Virus record (IMG/VR): IMGVR_UViG_3300030333_005575 | Coordinates: 21,515-44,615 of that record | Direction: 5' to 3' (one strand) | Source of the DNA: a virus | DNA: 23,101 bases | In this document: one piece after another, positions 15,125 to 21,357 of the stretch | Layout of the letters: each line of letters begins with the position of its first letter | How positions within the stretch are numbered: the stretch's first letter is position 1 | The notes under the pieces: model-generated | What the model saw: only the letters and a program-made list of their open reading frames with translations | Database searches by the model: none | Told to the model about the DNA's origin: nothing | Position numbers and translations under genes: made by a program

Positions 15125-16186
15125 TTATTCTCTGCCTTCATTGGCAGACATCCATCTTTGCCCTAAGGCGAAGATTTTATCAACCGACTCTTGCGTTAAA
15201 GCGCCATTTTGATGAGCGGATATAGCCGTCTCATGGCCAGTGACCTCCCGCACAAGCCTGCTGATAATTAGTTGGGACATACCAAAACTACGCAGTCGGT
15301 CTGAGACATCCCTCCACACAGTGTGGTATTCTTGCTTAGTAAGAGGGGCCACCTCCTTTTTGGGCTTAGGCGGCTCGCTTAAGATAGACCCTCCTGGCAA
15401 CTCATACCTTGTGCCCCTCTTTTGGCCTGTGCGAATCACAACACCAGACTCAACAAGCGGGTTGATGTGGCTCAGGAAAGAAGAGGGCTCCCATCGCATG
15501 GCAATGCACAGGTCACGTTTGCTCGAGGGTCCATTGGCGCGAATATAGCCAATCAGCCCCCTCTCCCATGGCCTTTCCTTTTCCCCCTGAGCCTCAACCT
15601 TTTTTGGCGCTGGTGGCCTTGGTGCTGGTGCCCTTGGTGTTGGCGTGGATGAAGCAACCTGGGGTGCCTTTGGCTGTGGAGCCCTTGGCACTGGCGCAGG
15701 TGCAACCTCCTGCTTCACGCTAACGCGCTGGGATGGGTCGCTGAATGTGTCGGCCTCCTCCGCTGAGTAGAACCCATGCGAAGCAAAAGCAAGTACATCC
15801 AAAACACCACGGTCAAACATTCTTTTCCATGCCATTGCCCATGGGTATGCTAGACTCTTGTTGACGTTGCTGGGGTTGGCCTCACCAACTGCGTACACTT
15901 TGCGGATTATCTTACCGCTTGTGGTCTGCAAGCAGAACTCCGCTCCGATTACTACTTCTGGTCCGTGTATACCACCTTCAGTAACGTCACCCTTCTTAAT
16001 CCAGTCGATGTCTGCGCGGCCAGGAAAGGTAATGATGTACCCCTCAGGCGTTGGCTGATTTGCAATTTTTTGAACTGCGGCATGAGTCAACACCCACTTT
16101 CCTGACTGGCGGTGCTGCCACCAATCCTTATCCGGCTCAAGCACGTAGTGCTCTGCCAGACTCTTAAACAATGTACCCCTATCCAT
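15125..16186 (-). CDS. Probable single-strand annealing protein fused to a winged-helix domain, 353 aa
   Basis: N-terminal domain (1-150): an alpha/beta region ending in YAVGEANPSNVNKSLAYPWAM, then WKRMFDRGVLDVLAFASHGFYSAEEA in pieces. This GEA-x-P-N...YPxAMA-x-KR-x-xDR-x-VL...YS-x-EEAD pattern is what I associate with phage Rad52/DdrA-like recombination proteins that anneal complementary single strands. A Pro/Ala-rich linker (~160-198) follows, then a winged helix (~209-263: GLIGYIRANGPSSKRDLCIA ... ESGVVIRTGQKRGTRYEL) and a helical C-terminus (284-353). AGGAGGT lies before the ATG, which is 8 nt inside the nuclease gene. Together they look like a RecET/Red-type exonuclease-annealer pair. 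The SSAP call is from motif memory; the fused winged helix is unusual. Confidence 0.6.
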   Translation of the reverse strand: MDRGTLFKSLAEHYVLEPDKDWWQHRQSGKWVLTHAAVQKIANQPTPEGYIITFPGRADIDWIKKGDVTEGGIHGPEVVIGAEFCLQTTSGKIIRKVYAVGEANPSNVNKSLAYPWAMAWKRMFDRGVLDVLAFASHGFYSAEEADTFSDPSQRVSVKQEVAPAPVPRAPQPKAPQVASSTPTPRAPAPRPPAPKKVEAQGEKERPWERGLIGYIRANGPSSKRDLCIAMRWEPSSFLSHINPLVESGVVIRTGQKRGTRYELPGGSILSEPPKPKKEVAPLTKQEYHTVWRDVSDRLRSFGMSQLIISRLVREVTGHETAISAHQNGALTQESVDKIFALGQRWMSANEGRE

Positions 16187-17069
16187 GAAGGACCTCCTTT
16201 AGTTTGGGGTTAACGGGCTCAACTAGCCCCTGACATACGCTGTATCGCTGACACCACCGGGTAGAGCAGCGAATGCCGTTCCATACCACCTCATCTCCAG
16301 AGTCTGGTATTGCGGGCACTGTTTCGTTTCGGTAGTGGTCTTCCACCAAGTCATATGTGTCTTCCAGCCAGACCTCCACCTCCACCGGGTCAATGTCAAA
16401 CTGGCAGATGTGTATCTTGGGAAGGTCCACCTTCTTCTCCCCGTACCCTTTTGTGGGCCGGTCCACAGCCAAGTACACGATGAGACCACCACCAAACTCG
16501 TACCCCTCAAAGTGCAAGTCACTTACCTTGTACCCGTTGATGTCTGGGTAGTTACTGTCTTGCACAACGGCCTCTGAGTACAAACTCACCTGTTGTCGGT
16601 AGTTAAGACTTACTTTGCTCTCGGTAGGGCTGTATGTCTTTGAGTACATATATTTTCCGGCAGTTTTCACGTCAATGACGTACCACTTCCCCCCGAGTGG
16701 CATTGGCTCGCCAGTTCTTGGGTCTTCATGTGGCACTATGGCGATGCCATCCATGTGGCCCAGCACCTTAATCCCTCCTGGGGTGGTGTTGAATACCTCC
16801 ATCTGCTGGCACTCGACGGGAATTCCCGCTTCTTCCAGCTTGGCAATCATTCTCTCCTCTCCGTCATGACCCTGGTCAAAGCGAAGCTGAGTGCCCCAAG
16901 ATGCTTCCGGGGGGTCGCTCCAAGGCTCACCGTAACGGTGGAACACCATGTCCCTTGGGCACCGGGACACTGCCGACGTCCGAGGGTAGTATTTACCATC
17001 CCCTCGAGAGATGGTTTTTTGATTACTGACCTCAAGCACTATGCTTGCCAGTTTCGCCGCGTCATTCAT
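16179..17069 (-). CDS. Cas4/RecB-family PD-(D/E)xK exonuclease with Fe-S signature, 296 aa
   Basis: Established: Cas4-like nucleases are Fe-S PD-(D/E)xK enzymes that resect DNA; phages pair them with annealing proteins. Seen (from the 17069 start): SRCPRD with Cys37; RFDQGHDGEERM (~63-74) with the conserved helix acidic residue; VLGHMDGIAIV with Asp107; KWYVIDVKTAGKY with Asp133 and Lys135; YRQQVSLY (Gln160, Tyr164, the RecB-family QxxxY motif); and C-terminal RCSTRWCQRYSVC with Cys268, Cys273 and Cys279. One early and three late cysteines are the classic 4Fe-4S arrangement. The start overlaps the upstream stop as ATGA; a longer in-frame start at 17099 is less likely. It probably makes 3' single-stranded tails for the annealing protein downstream. 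Confidence 0.85.
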   Translation of the reverse strand: MNDAAKLASIVLEVSNQKTISRGDGKYYPRTSAVSRCPRDMVFHRYGEPWSDPPEASWGTQLRFDQGHDGEERMIAKLEEAGIPVECQQMEVFNTTPGGIKVLGHMDGIAIVPHEDPRTGEPMPLGGKWYVIDVKTAGKYMYSKTYSPTESKVSLNYRQQVSLYSEAVVQDSNYPDINGYKVSDLHFEGYEFGGGLIVYLAVDRPTKGYGEKKVDLPKIHICQFDIDPVEVEVWLEDTYDLVEDHYRNETVPAIPDSGDEVVWNGIRCSTRWCQRYSVCQGLVEPVNPKLKEVLHG

Positions 17070-17464
17070 ATCGACCTCAATGCCGCAAGGGCTGTACAAA
17101 GTAATTGATTGACCAAGTCAGAAGGTCCTCGGTCGCCACGGTGACGAACCAAAGATTCCAACTGCGCCTTTTCCACATTCGACAGATAGACAATGAACTT
17201 CGTCTTGTTTGTCCTACCCCTCAAAGAATGCCGCTCCACTTTCTTCTCCGCACCGGAAGTCTCGCCCTTAATCTCACGCACAAACGCATCCGGGGCATCG
17301 ACACACTGCCGAAGCAAGTTTTCTAGGAACTCTTGGTCGCCCAGAATCTCACCCTTCTTCGCCTCCATCGACTCATGCAGTCGCTTTGCTGCCTCAGTCG
17401 CGTCTGATGGCTGGGTGTCTGATTGCCCAAGTTCTTCAAAAGAGAGTGGCTCTTTGTTCTTCAT
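17066..17464 (-). CDS. Hypothetical protein with ribbon-helix-helix-like C-terminus, 132 aa
   Basis: N-terminal ~70 residues are acidic/helical (FEELGQSDTQPSDATEAAKR). The C-terminal ~45 residues read as a strand and two helices: TKFIVYLSNVEKAQLESLV, then RGPSDLVNQLLCTALAAL. This is the CopG/Arc-type ribbon-helix-helix pattern, preceded by a basic patch (SLRGRTNKTK). A DNA-binding regulator or nuclease accessory is plausible, as it is coupled to the exonuclease by ATGA. A modest SD (AGGCGAGG) lies upstream. Confidence 0.55.
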   Translation of the reverse strand: MKNKEPLSFEELGQSDTQPSDATEAAKRLHESMEAKKGEILGDQEFLENLLRQCVDAPDAFVREIKGETSGAEKKVERHSLRGRTNKTKFIVYLSNVEKAQLESLVRHRGDRGPSDLVNQLLCTALAALRSI

Positions 17465-17493
17465 TGCTAAATAACCTCGCCTTTTGTAGAAGC

Positions 17494-17955
17494 CTAGTGA
17501 ATAGGTCCTTTCTTTGCAACAGTTAAAAGATATTTTTTTACACTATCTTTATCGAGTCCAAGGGGACTGTCTCTCAGTACCTCGGTTTCATCCAGCCCGT
17601 CCTCGGGAAGCTCGCCTCTCCCCAGGTTGCAAAGAAGGCTGACCGCCATGGTAATCGTGTCCACAACAAGGCTCAGGTCCACCACCATCTTGAGTCGTTT
17701 CTCAAGACGTCCTATGGCCCTTCCTCGAAGATGGCCACGAATGATGTCCTCCTCTGCCTGCTCAAGGATGCGCGTGGCAGCGGTCTCTACCGCCTCCGAG
17801 ATGTCCGCCAGACCCTCTTGGCCTAAGCGCGCACACAAGGAGCCGGGGACCAGCACGTTACTTAGCCACACGCCACTGGCTATAGGCATTGCGTTCTTGT
17901 TTAGCCACCTGCGCCTGGTGGGCGAAAGGCCTGGGTTAATTACTAGATATGCCAT
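17494..17955 (-). CDS. Hypothetical protein, 153 aa
   Basis: Unrecognised soluble protein. The N-terminal ~40 residues are mixed (MAYLVINPGLSPTRRRWLNK). The middle is a long helical region (SEAVETAATRILEQAEEDI, GRAIGRLEKRLKMVVDLSLV) and the end is charged. The start has AAGGGGAG about 8 nt upstream and overlaps the preceding gene by 20 nt. A 29-nt gap to the next gene shows no hairpin. It is the last of the small unknowns before the recombination module. Confidence 0.55.
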   Translation of the reverse strand: MAYLVINPGLSPTRRRWLNKNAMPIASGVWLSNVLVPGSLCARLGQEGLADISEAVETAATRILEQAEEDIIRGHLRGRAIGRLEKRLKMVVDLSLVVDTITMAVSLLCNLGRGELPEDGLDETEVLRDSPLGLDKDSVKKYLLTVAKKGPIH

Positions 17956-18196
17956 GCTCTAAACTCCCCTTTTCTTTTGAGTACCTGGTCACAACAATTC
18001 CCTGAAGCTTTGGGCTTCTACTCATGTCCATCGGGTCGTATTCCGGCTGAATCGTCCACTCGGACTTCACGTAACACATGGGGAAGTCAAGTTCTGAAAA
18101 GGCCTCTTTGAGTATCTCGATGAGGTACTCCCTGCTGATTTGGACCCTGACAAGCTTGGGCTCCTTGCTGGTTACCGTGAAACGCTCATTCGGCAT
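17936..18196 (-). CDS. Hypothetical protein, 86 aa
   Basis: Unrecognised alpha/beta protein. KLVRVQISREYLIEILKEAF begins a strand-helix unit, followed by CYVKSEWTIQPEYDP and a basic strand QGIVVTRYSKE. GGGGAGG precedes the ATG inside the upstream gene (11-nt overlap). No Cys cluster, membrane segment or catalytic motif is evident. It belongs to a row of overlapping small early genes. Confidence 0.55.
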   Translation of the reverse strand: MPNERFTVTSKEPKLVRVQISREYLIEILKEAFSELDFPMCYVKSEWTIQPEYDPMDMSRSPKLQGIVVTRYSKEKGSLEHGISSN

Positions 18197-18461
18197 ACAA
18201 CACCTCCCCGGTATGCTCCTCCACAGCAGCTTTGACTGCCATGTCTAGAATTGCTTTCAAGACGTGTGGCAACTCACATATGCCAATGCCACCGTAGTCT
18301 TTGTACAAAATGGATATGATTCCTGTGTACACGAAGTAGAACTTCTGCGTTCGCCCTCCGGCTTGAGGCGCAACGACTTTTAATACTCCACCATACTTGC
18401 CCATCGTCGAGCGAGGTATCTTGTGGAACTCTTCTACTGTCACCTCAAAACTAAACGTCAT
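18186..18461 (-). CDS. Hypothetical protein, 91 aa
   Basis: Unrecognised. A beta-rich N-terminal half (FSFEVTVEEFHKIPRS, YGGVLKVVAPQAGG, QKFYFVYTGIISILY) and a C-terminal helix (LPHVLKAILDMAVKAAVEEH). AGGAAG lies 6 nt before the ATG. Its start is 1 nt after the stop of a predicted 24-aa membrane peptide gene. Compact size and fold pattern suggest a single small domain, perhaps a binding or inhibitor protein, by inference only. Confidence 0.55.
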   Translation of the reverse strand: MTFSFEVTVEEFHKIPRSTMGKYGGVLKVVAPQAGGRTQKFYFVYTGIISILYKDYGGIGICELPHVLKAILDMAVKAAVEEHTGEVLYAE

Positions 18462-18462
18462 C

Positions 18463-18537
18463 TCAGTCTTCCTGTACGAACCAAATAATTGCCAAGAAAA
18501 ATACCCACATGGATGTCAGCGCAATGGCCGCATCCAT
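18463..18537 (-). CDS. Very small single-pass membrane protein, 24 aa
   Basis: A 25-codon frame fills the gap between two genes exactly: its ATG directly follows the TGA of the 97-aa gene and its TGA ends 1 nt before the next ATG. GGGGAG precedes the ATG at good spacing. The product starts MDAAIALTSMWVFFLAI and ends IWFVQED, one hydrophobic helix with a short acidic tail. The exact fit, SD and hydrophobic pattern argue for a real gene despite the length. It could be a membrane-perturbing or partner-binding micropeptide. Confidence 0.5.
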   Translation of the reverse strand: MDAAIALTSMWVFFLAIIWFVQED

Positions 18538-18831
18538 TCACTCCCCCTGGCGGGAGAGGAACTCCTCACATCGGGCTAACTCCTCCTGGGCGCGCGCCTC
18601 CTGTCGGTTTTCGTGGTACACATCGGGGTCTTCAAAAAACAGGTTGGCGTAGTTCACAAGGCCCCAAAGCTCTTCTGATTCCTTTTCGATGCTGTTTAAC
18701 GCATCGGTAACTTCACCAATGTCTTTCTCATCCGGCTTTCCGTCAGTGCCTAGCAGAGAGCCCAGGTCAGATATTTTCTGACCAAGTGTGGCAATCTCGT
18801 CACCAATTCCAATCAAGTCTTCACCTTTCAT
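18538..18831 (-). CDS. Hypothetical acidic helical protein, 97 aa
   Basis: Strongly acidic and helical throughout: IGDEIATLGQKISDLGSLLG, DEKDIGEVTDALNSIEKESE and a C-terminal RQEARAQEELARCEEFLS. AAGGAG lies about 6 nt before the ATG. No family recognised. High acidity and small size are common among phage proteins that bind host enzymes or mimic DNA, but this is speculation. Confidence 0.55.
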   Translation of the reverse strand: MKGEDLIGIGDEIATLGQKISDLGSLLGTDGKPDEKDIGEVTDALNSIEKESEELWGLVNYANLFFEDPDVYHENRQEARAQEELARCEEFLSRQGE

Positions 18832-18840
18832 CGCGTCTCC

Positions 18841-19233
18841 TTAAAGGCTAGAAATTACATCTTCGATTCGCAGGACTGTCTGACCTGCCATCTCCATTGG
18901 TTGTTCGTACTGAGACAAGACAGGCTGTTTAGTGTCAACCTCAACACTAAAATGCGTCTCACCTCGACCATGACGTGGCTCTACTCGGATGGTGCCAGAC
19001 GAGTGCAGGCGTATCCGAGCGTTGGCAGGGTAGAAGATGGACCTATCATCTTTACCTACCCACGATGGGTCAAGGTTTCCGTAGTCATACTCAATCGCAT
19101 ACAGCCGCACCTTTGCCTTGCCCGGTACCATCACCCCGGTGGGGTTTGTGTAAACGCTATTGAGCAAAGCCACTTGCGGTATCTCATGCGTACACCATCC
19201 ATGTGCAGTCACACCCAAGTACAAGGTTTCCAT
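18841..19233 (-). CDS. Hypothetical beta-rich protein, 130 aa
   Basis: Unrecognised 130-residue protein with many short strands (KAKVRLYAIEYDYGN, ARIRLHSSGTIRVEP, ETHFSVEVDTKQPVLS) and little helix until the end (QTVLRIEDVISSL). GGAGGT precedes the ATG. It ends about 9 nt before the next gene's ATG, which holds the SD AAGGAG. No Cys motif or signal peptide; probably a small beta-barrel or sandwich in the cytoplasm. Confidence 0.55.
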   Translation of the reverse strand: METLYLGVTAHGWCTHEIPQVALLNSVYTNPTGVMVPGKAKVRLYAIEYDYGNLDPSWVGKDDRSIFYPANARIRLHSSGTIRVEPRHGRGETHFSVEVDTKQPVLSQYEQPMEMAGQTVLRIEDVISSL

Positions 19234-19246
19234 CGCTCACCTCCAC

Positions 19247-19519
19247 CTATTCGTACTCATTGTTCTCAAGCATTTCGTTAACCAAGCCCACGAACATATC
19301 CCCACACGCCTTGCCCAACTCTTTGACGCCAAGAGGCTCGCCCCATTCGGCGTCGCCATTTTCACGGATGTGAAGTAGAAACCGGCAGTGACTAAACCGT
19401 ATCTCCTCGATGTGGTTCTCCGAGTCCCTGTCCATAAGGAAATGGACGGACACGCGCCCGAGGTCTATGTCAAAGTCGATGTCCTCGGTGTGAGCTTCAA
19501 TTCGCTTGTAGTTACGCAT
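19247..19519 (-). CDS. Hypothetical protein, 90 aa
   Basis: ATG 19519 is chosen because GGGAGGT lies upstream and the ATG follows the preceding stop by 1 nt; a longer frame from 19552 would overlap that gene. Strand-rich N-terminus (DIDFDIDLGRVSVHFLMD, EEIRFSHCRFLLHIREN) and a C-terminal helix (GKACGDMFVGLVNEMLEN). Acidic. No family recognised. Confidence 0.55.
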   Translation of the reverse strand: MRNYKRIEAHTEDIDFDIDLGRVSVHFLMDRDSENHIEEIRFSHCRFLLHIRENGDAEWGEPLGVKELGKACGDMFVGLVNEMLENNEYE

Positions 19520-19520
19520 G

Positions 19521-19775
19521 TTACACCACCTCCCACGCGACAGGCTTGCCACTGCTTTCTTGGACGAACCCGCCCATCCACTCGCCTACCGCACTCGCCT
19601 CCTTAGCAAGTGGGTAAGACATCCGAGAAGTAGAACCAAAGTCATCCTCGTATTCCACTTCGTGCTCGTTGTCGAGAAAGAACTCCACGGCCTCAACCGC
19701 CTCTTCTAGACTGCTTGACTTGACTTTCACCTGAAGGTCTAGGTTGACCTGGACCACCACCGAAAACTCTTTCAT
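19521..19775 (-). CDS. Hypothetical acidic protein, 84 aa
   Basis: Beta-alpha-beta pattern at the N-terminus: EFSVVVQVNLDLQVKVKS, then SLEEAVEAVEFFLD. The stretch EHEVEYEDDFG is very acidic and GEWMGGFVQES lies near the end. This layout (two strands, helix, strand) resembles small ferredoxin-like or binding domains. AAAGGAG lies upstream in a 121-nt non-coding gap with several inverted repeats, the longest regulatory-looking gap of the early block. Confidence 0.55.
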   Translation of the reverse strand: MKEFSVVVQVNLDLQVKVKSSSLEEAVEAVEFFLDNEHEVEYEDDFGSTSRMSYPLAKEASAVGEWMGGFVQESSGKPVAWEVV

Positions 19776-19896
19776 GCCCTGACTCCTTTGCTATAGCCCG
19801 GTAAGGCTATGCTGCATTGTTATTCTCATCTCTCTCGTATTGCAAGAACTTTTTGCAATAGCCCGCCAATTGCAGCGCAGTGCGCTGGTTTTTTAT
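19776..19896 (-). promoter_or_regulatory. Inverted-repeat-rich leader of the 84-aa gene
   Basis: This gap holds three inverted repeats. AUAGCC-UUACCG-GGCUAU (19810-19793 in - strand RNA) lies 3 nt before AAAGGAG. ATTGCAA-GAACTTT-TTGCAAT (19839-19859) is a perfect 7-bp pair. CAGCG-CAGTG-CGCTG (19873-19887) is followed by six T on the + strand. I see no convincing -10/-35 pair. It could hold a protein operator or RNA processing sites. Confidence 0.5.
19873..19894 (+). terminator. Possible intrinsic terminator facing the + strand
   Basis: CAGCG-CAGTG-CGCTG (19873-19887) then G and TTTTTT (19889-19894). The U-tract follows only on the + strand, opposite to the genes, so it would stop antisense transcription into the early block. 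The stem is short and the role uncertain. Confidence 0.3.
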
Positions 19897-20028
19897 TTAC
19901 TGGATGCCCCGCAATGCGTTAAGCCACGCACTGAGAGACAGGAATACCCACCCTATGATGCCTATAGCCGCACTGGCATAGGTGAAGTGGTTCAGAGACT
20001 CGCTCACTCTGGTGATAATTCGATTCAT
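19897..20028 (-). CDS. Small membrane protein, 43 aa
   Basis: Forty-three residues: MNRIITRVSESLNHF, then a hydrophobic segment (YASAAIGIIGWVFLSLSAWL) and NALRGIQ. The ATG at 20028 is 9 nt after AGGAG. An earlier ATG (20035), only 2 nt from the SD and in another frame, would give a 38-residue Cys/His-containing peptide and is judged less likely. A short basic N-terminus before one transmembrane helix is typical of small phage membrane proteins. Function unknown. Confidence 0.5.
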   Translation of the reverse strand: MNRIITRVSESLNHFTYASAAIGIIGWVFLSLSAWLNALRGIQ

Positions 20029-20046
20029 TTTCCATCGCTCCTGTTG

Positions 20047-20105
20047 AAGTTAAGCCCCCCACAGTACCCACCACCACCAGGGTGATGAGTACAAGCAGGG
20101 TTTAA
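20047..20105 (-). promoter_or_regulatory. Structured RNA element, copy 1 (core stem 20064-20092)
   Basis: In the - strand RNA the core is GUACUCAUCACC, loop CUGGU, then GGUGGUGGGUAC: a 12-bp stem with two G-U pairs. It is flanked by GUUAA and CCC on the 5' side and GGG and UUAAC on the 3' side, which can extend the stem. It begins at the end of the 77-aa gene and precedes the SD of the 43-aa gene. It is homologous to the element at 20622-20681. Confidence 0.6.
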
Positions 20106-20335
20106 CCTCCCGCCTTCGCCTGCTTTCGATGTTCAAGGGCCTGTAGGATGCCTTCCAGTAGCATTGCAGCAGCCTCGTGTGCCTCTTCGATGCTGGCCTG
20201 CTCGATGTAGAACTGGCCGGACTGCTCAATGTAGAACTGGCCGTCAGACCCTCTCTTGAGCCGGTAACCATCCCAGCCTTGCAGCTTGTTGACTGTTTCT
20301 AGAATGTCTCTCACGACTGTCTCTCTAGCTCCCAT
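20102..20335 (-). CDS. Hypothetical helical protein with internal tandem repeat, 77 aa
   Basis: The start has GGAGGT seven nt upstream, inside the preceding gene (11-nt overlap). An 8-residue unit, GQFYIEQS then GQFYIEQA, is tandemly duplicated in the middle. It is flanked by helices (VVRDILETVNKLQGWDGY, EEAHEAAAMLLEGILQALEH). No family recognised. The duplication would lengthen a beta hairpin or linker and appears recent, since the copies differ at two of 24 bases. Confidence 0.55.
   Translation of the reverse strand: MGARETVVRDILETVNKLQGWDGYRLKRGSDGQFYIEQSGQFYIEQASIEEAHEAAAMLLEGILQALEHRKQAKAGG
20195..20242 (-). repeat. 24-nt in-frame tandem duplication
   Basis: Two adjacent 24-nt units (20195-20218 and 20219-20242) differ at two positions and encode GQFYIEQ-S/A twice in the 77-aa protein. 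The length keeps frame. Confidence 0.85.
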
Positions 20336-20603
20336 TGTTCACCTCCTGAATGCATAATGCCAACTGACACACGTTGTGGCCTGCGTCTTTACTGTTGTAG
20401 ACTGGCCAATTCGATTCGTAGTCTTGGACCGTGACCTTGAGATTTCCTTCTGGCACGTCTTTACCATCCTTCTCAATCCAAACATGGACTGTCCGGTGGT
20501 TTGCATCCGGCATGTCGTTTGTCAGAATATCTGTTAAGACATGCGCGACATACCCACCACCTAAATTGACCTTCACCTTCTTGTCTTTGATTAAAGCTCC
20601 CAT
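20325..20603 (-). CDS. Hypothetical beta-rich protein, 92 aa
   Basis: Strand-rich: KKVKVNLGGGYVAHVLTDIL, RTVHVWIEKDGKDVPEG, NLKVTVQDYESNWPVY, then a short C-terminal helix with two Cys (NVCQLALCIQEV). AAAGGAG and the shared GAGCGATGG context lie at its start. It opens with the same MGA codons as the following gene (ATGGGAGCT). It follows structured RNA element copy 2. Function unknown. Confidence 0.55.
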   Translation of the reverse strand: MGALIKDKKVKVNLGGGYVAHVLTDILTNDMPDANHRTVHVWIEKDGKDVPEGNLKVTVQDYESNWPVYNSKDAGHNVCQLALCIQEVNNGS

Positions 20604-20621
20604 CGCTCTTCTCCTTTGTTG

Positions 20622-20681
20622 GGCATTAATTCACCCACAGTACCCACCACCACGAGGGTGATGGGCACAAGTGTGAATCAA
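20622..20681 (-). promoter_or_regulatory. Structured RNA element, copy 2 (core stem 20640-20668)
   Basis: In the - strand RNA the core is GUGCCCAUCACC, loop CUCGU, then GGUGGUGGGUAC: 12 bp with two G-U pairs that would be A-C mismatches on the + strand. A basal stem of UUCAC with GUGAA closes it. It overlaps the stop of the 142-aa gene and precedes the SD of the 92-aa gene. It shares its central sequence with copy 1, while the basal stem is different but still paired. Confidence 0.65.
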
Positions 20682-21106
20682 CCGTATACAATTTCACCGA
20701 GAACACAGTACTGTAGAAACACGTTTGCAGTCTCACCGTCGTGCGTCCCCCTTAGAATGTTGTCCCAGTGTCGAGAGGGTATCCCTCCCTCGCTCCTTGG
20801 TCTGCCGGAGTCGTAGGCCAGCCTCTTGATGCCTCGCTTAATCTTACTCAGGCTCAAGGTGTAGTATCCGTCCTTTCCCGCATTACCCCAATCCGGGTCG
20901 CCTTCGGGGTCTGTGAATTTGAGCACGCCCCCAGGGTCCATTGGTACGCCTGCGGTCCAGTACTCATAGTCCGAGTATCCCTTGCCTTTGGGGAATCGGT
21001 GGACCTTTAGATCGCAGCACCAACTTTGTGCAGCACCCGAGAACGCATCCACCAACAGACCCTCAATTGTCGAATCGTCAATCTGGATTTCCATTTCAAT
21101 ACGCAT
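20678..21106 (-). CDS. Phage protein of unknown function, 142 aa
   Basis: The layout matches a recurring phage family I recognise but cannot name: an N-terminal acidic helix for the LLVDAFSGAAQSWCCD motif (often AFEGG with Trp/Tyr in relatives), a beta-rich middle (GGVLKFTDPEGDPDWG, YYTLSLSKIKRGIKRLA), and an end of HWDNILRGTHDGETANVFLQ plus YCVLGEIVYG. That conserved C-terminus with D-x-E-T-x-x-V-F-L-Q and GE-x-x-YG is diagnostic for me. No enzymatic role is known to me. AAAGGAG and a GCCC-GAA-GGGC hairpin precede the start. Confidence 0.65.
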   Translation of the reverse strand: MRIEMEIQIDDSTIEGLLVDAFSGAAQSWCCDLKVHRFPKGKGYSDYEYWTAGVPMDPGGVLKFTDPEGDPDWGNAGKDGYYTLSLSKIKRGIKRLAYDSGRPRSEGGIPSRHWDNILRGTHDGETANVFLQYCVLGEIVYG

Positions 21107-21112
21107 CGCTCT

Positions 21113-21131
21113 GCTCCTTTGCCCTTCGGGC
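21113..21131 (-). promoter_or_regulatory. Stop-hairpin-SD linker before the 142-aa gene
   Basis: In - strand RNA: upstream UAG, CA, then GCCC-GAA-GGGC (21131-21121), then AAAGGAGC (21120-21113), then the ATG at 21106. Four base pairs with a GNA triloop. The linker is nearly identical to those at 21365-21376 and 21835-21846. Confidence 0.6.
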
Positions 21132-21133
21132 TG

Positions 21134-21352
21134 CTATCGGTCAAAAATTGCTTCGCCTATCTGTGCTCGCATCTTTCGTCCGTGCTTTATCCATCGGTCC
21201 TTAACCTCTTTGCTACTCTCGGCCAGGACGAAAAATTCCGCTTGGTATCCCCCGTCCCCAACTACCCGGACGGCATAAAGGCTCGGATGACTCCATGAGT
21301 CCTCATTCGGCGGGTCCAGCGGTCCTAAATGAATAATCTTGCTAATTTCCAT
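21134..21352 (-). CDS. Hypothetical protein, 72 aa
   Basis: Seventy-two residues: a loop-rich N-terminus (MEISKIIHLGPLDPPNEDSW), two strands (YAVRVVGDGG, YQAEFFVLAESS) and a C-terminal basic helix (KEVKDRWIKHGRKMRAQIGE). A single small alpha/beta domain. The SD AAAGGAG sits between an upstream hairpin and the ATG. No family recognised. Confidence 0.55.
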   Translation of the reverse strand: MEISKIIHLGPLDPPNEDSWSHPSLYAVRVVGDGGYQAEFFVLAESSKEVKDRWIKHGRKMRAQIGEAIFDR

Positions 21353-21357
21353 CGCTA

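Noticed and set aside
19840-20085. 81-aa + strand frame in the gap region
   Set aside because: No SD, opposite to the operon, and it crosses inverted repeats and the better-supported 43-aa gene.
20047-20681. The two structured elements as attachment sites or transposon ends
   Set aside because: They are in the same orientation, have no integrase or transposase nearby, and the wobble pattern favours RNA function.
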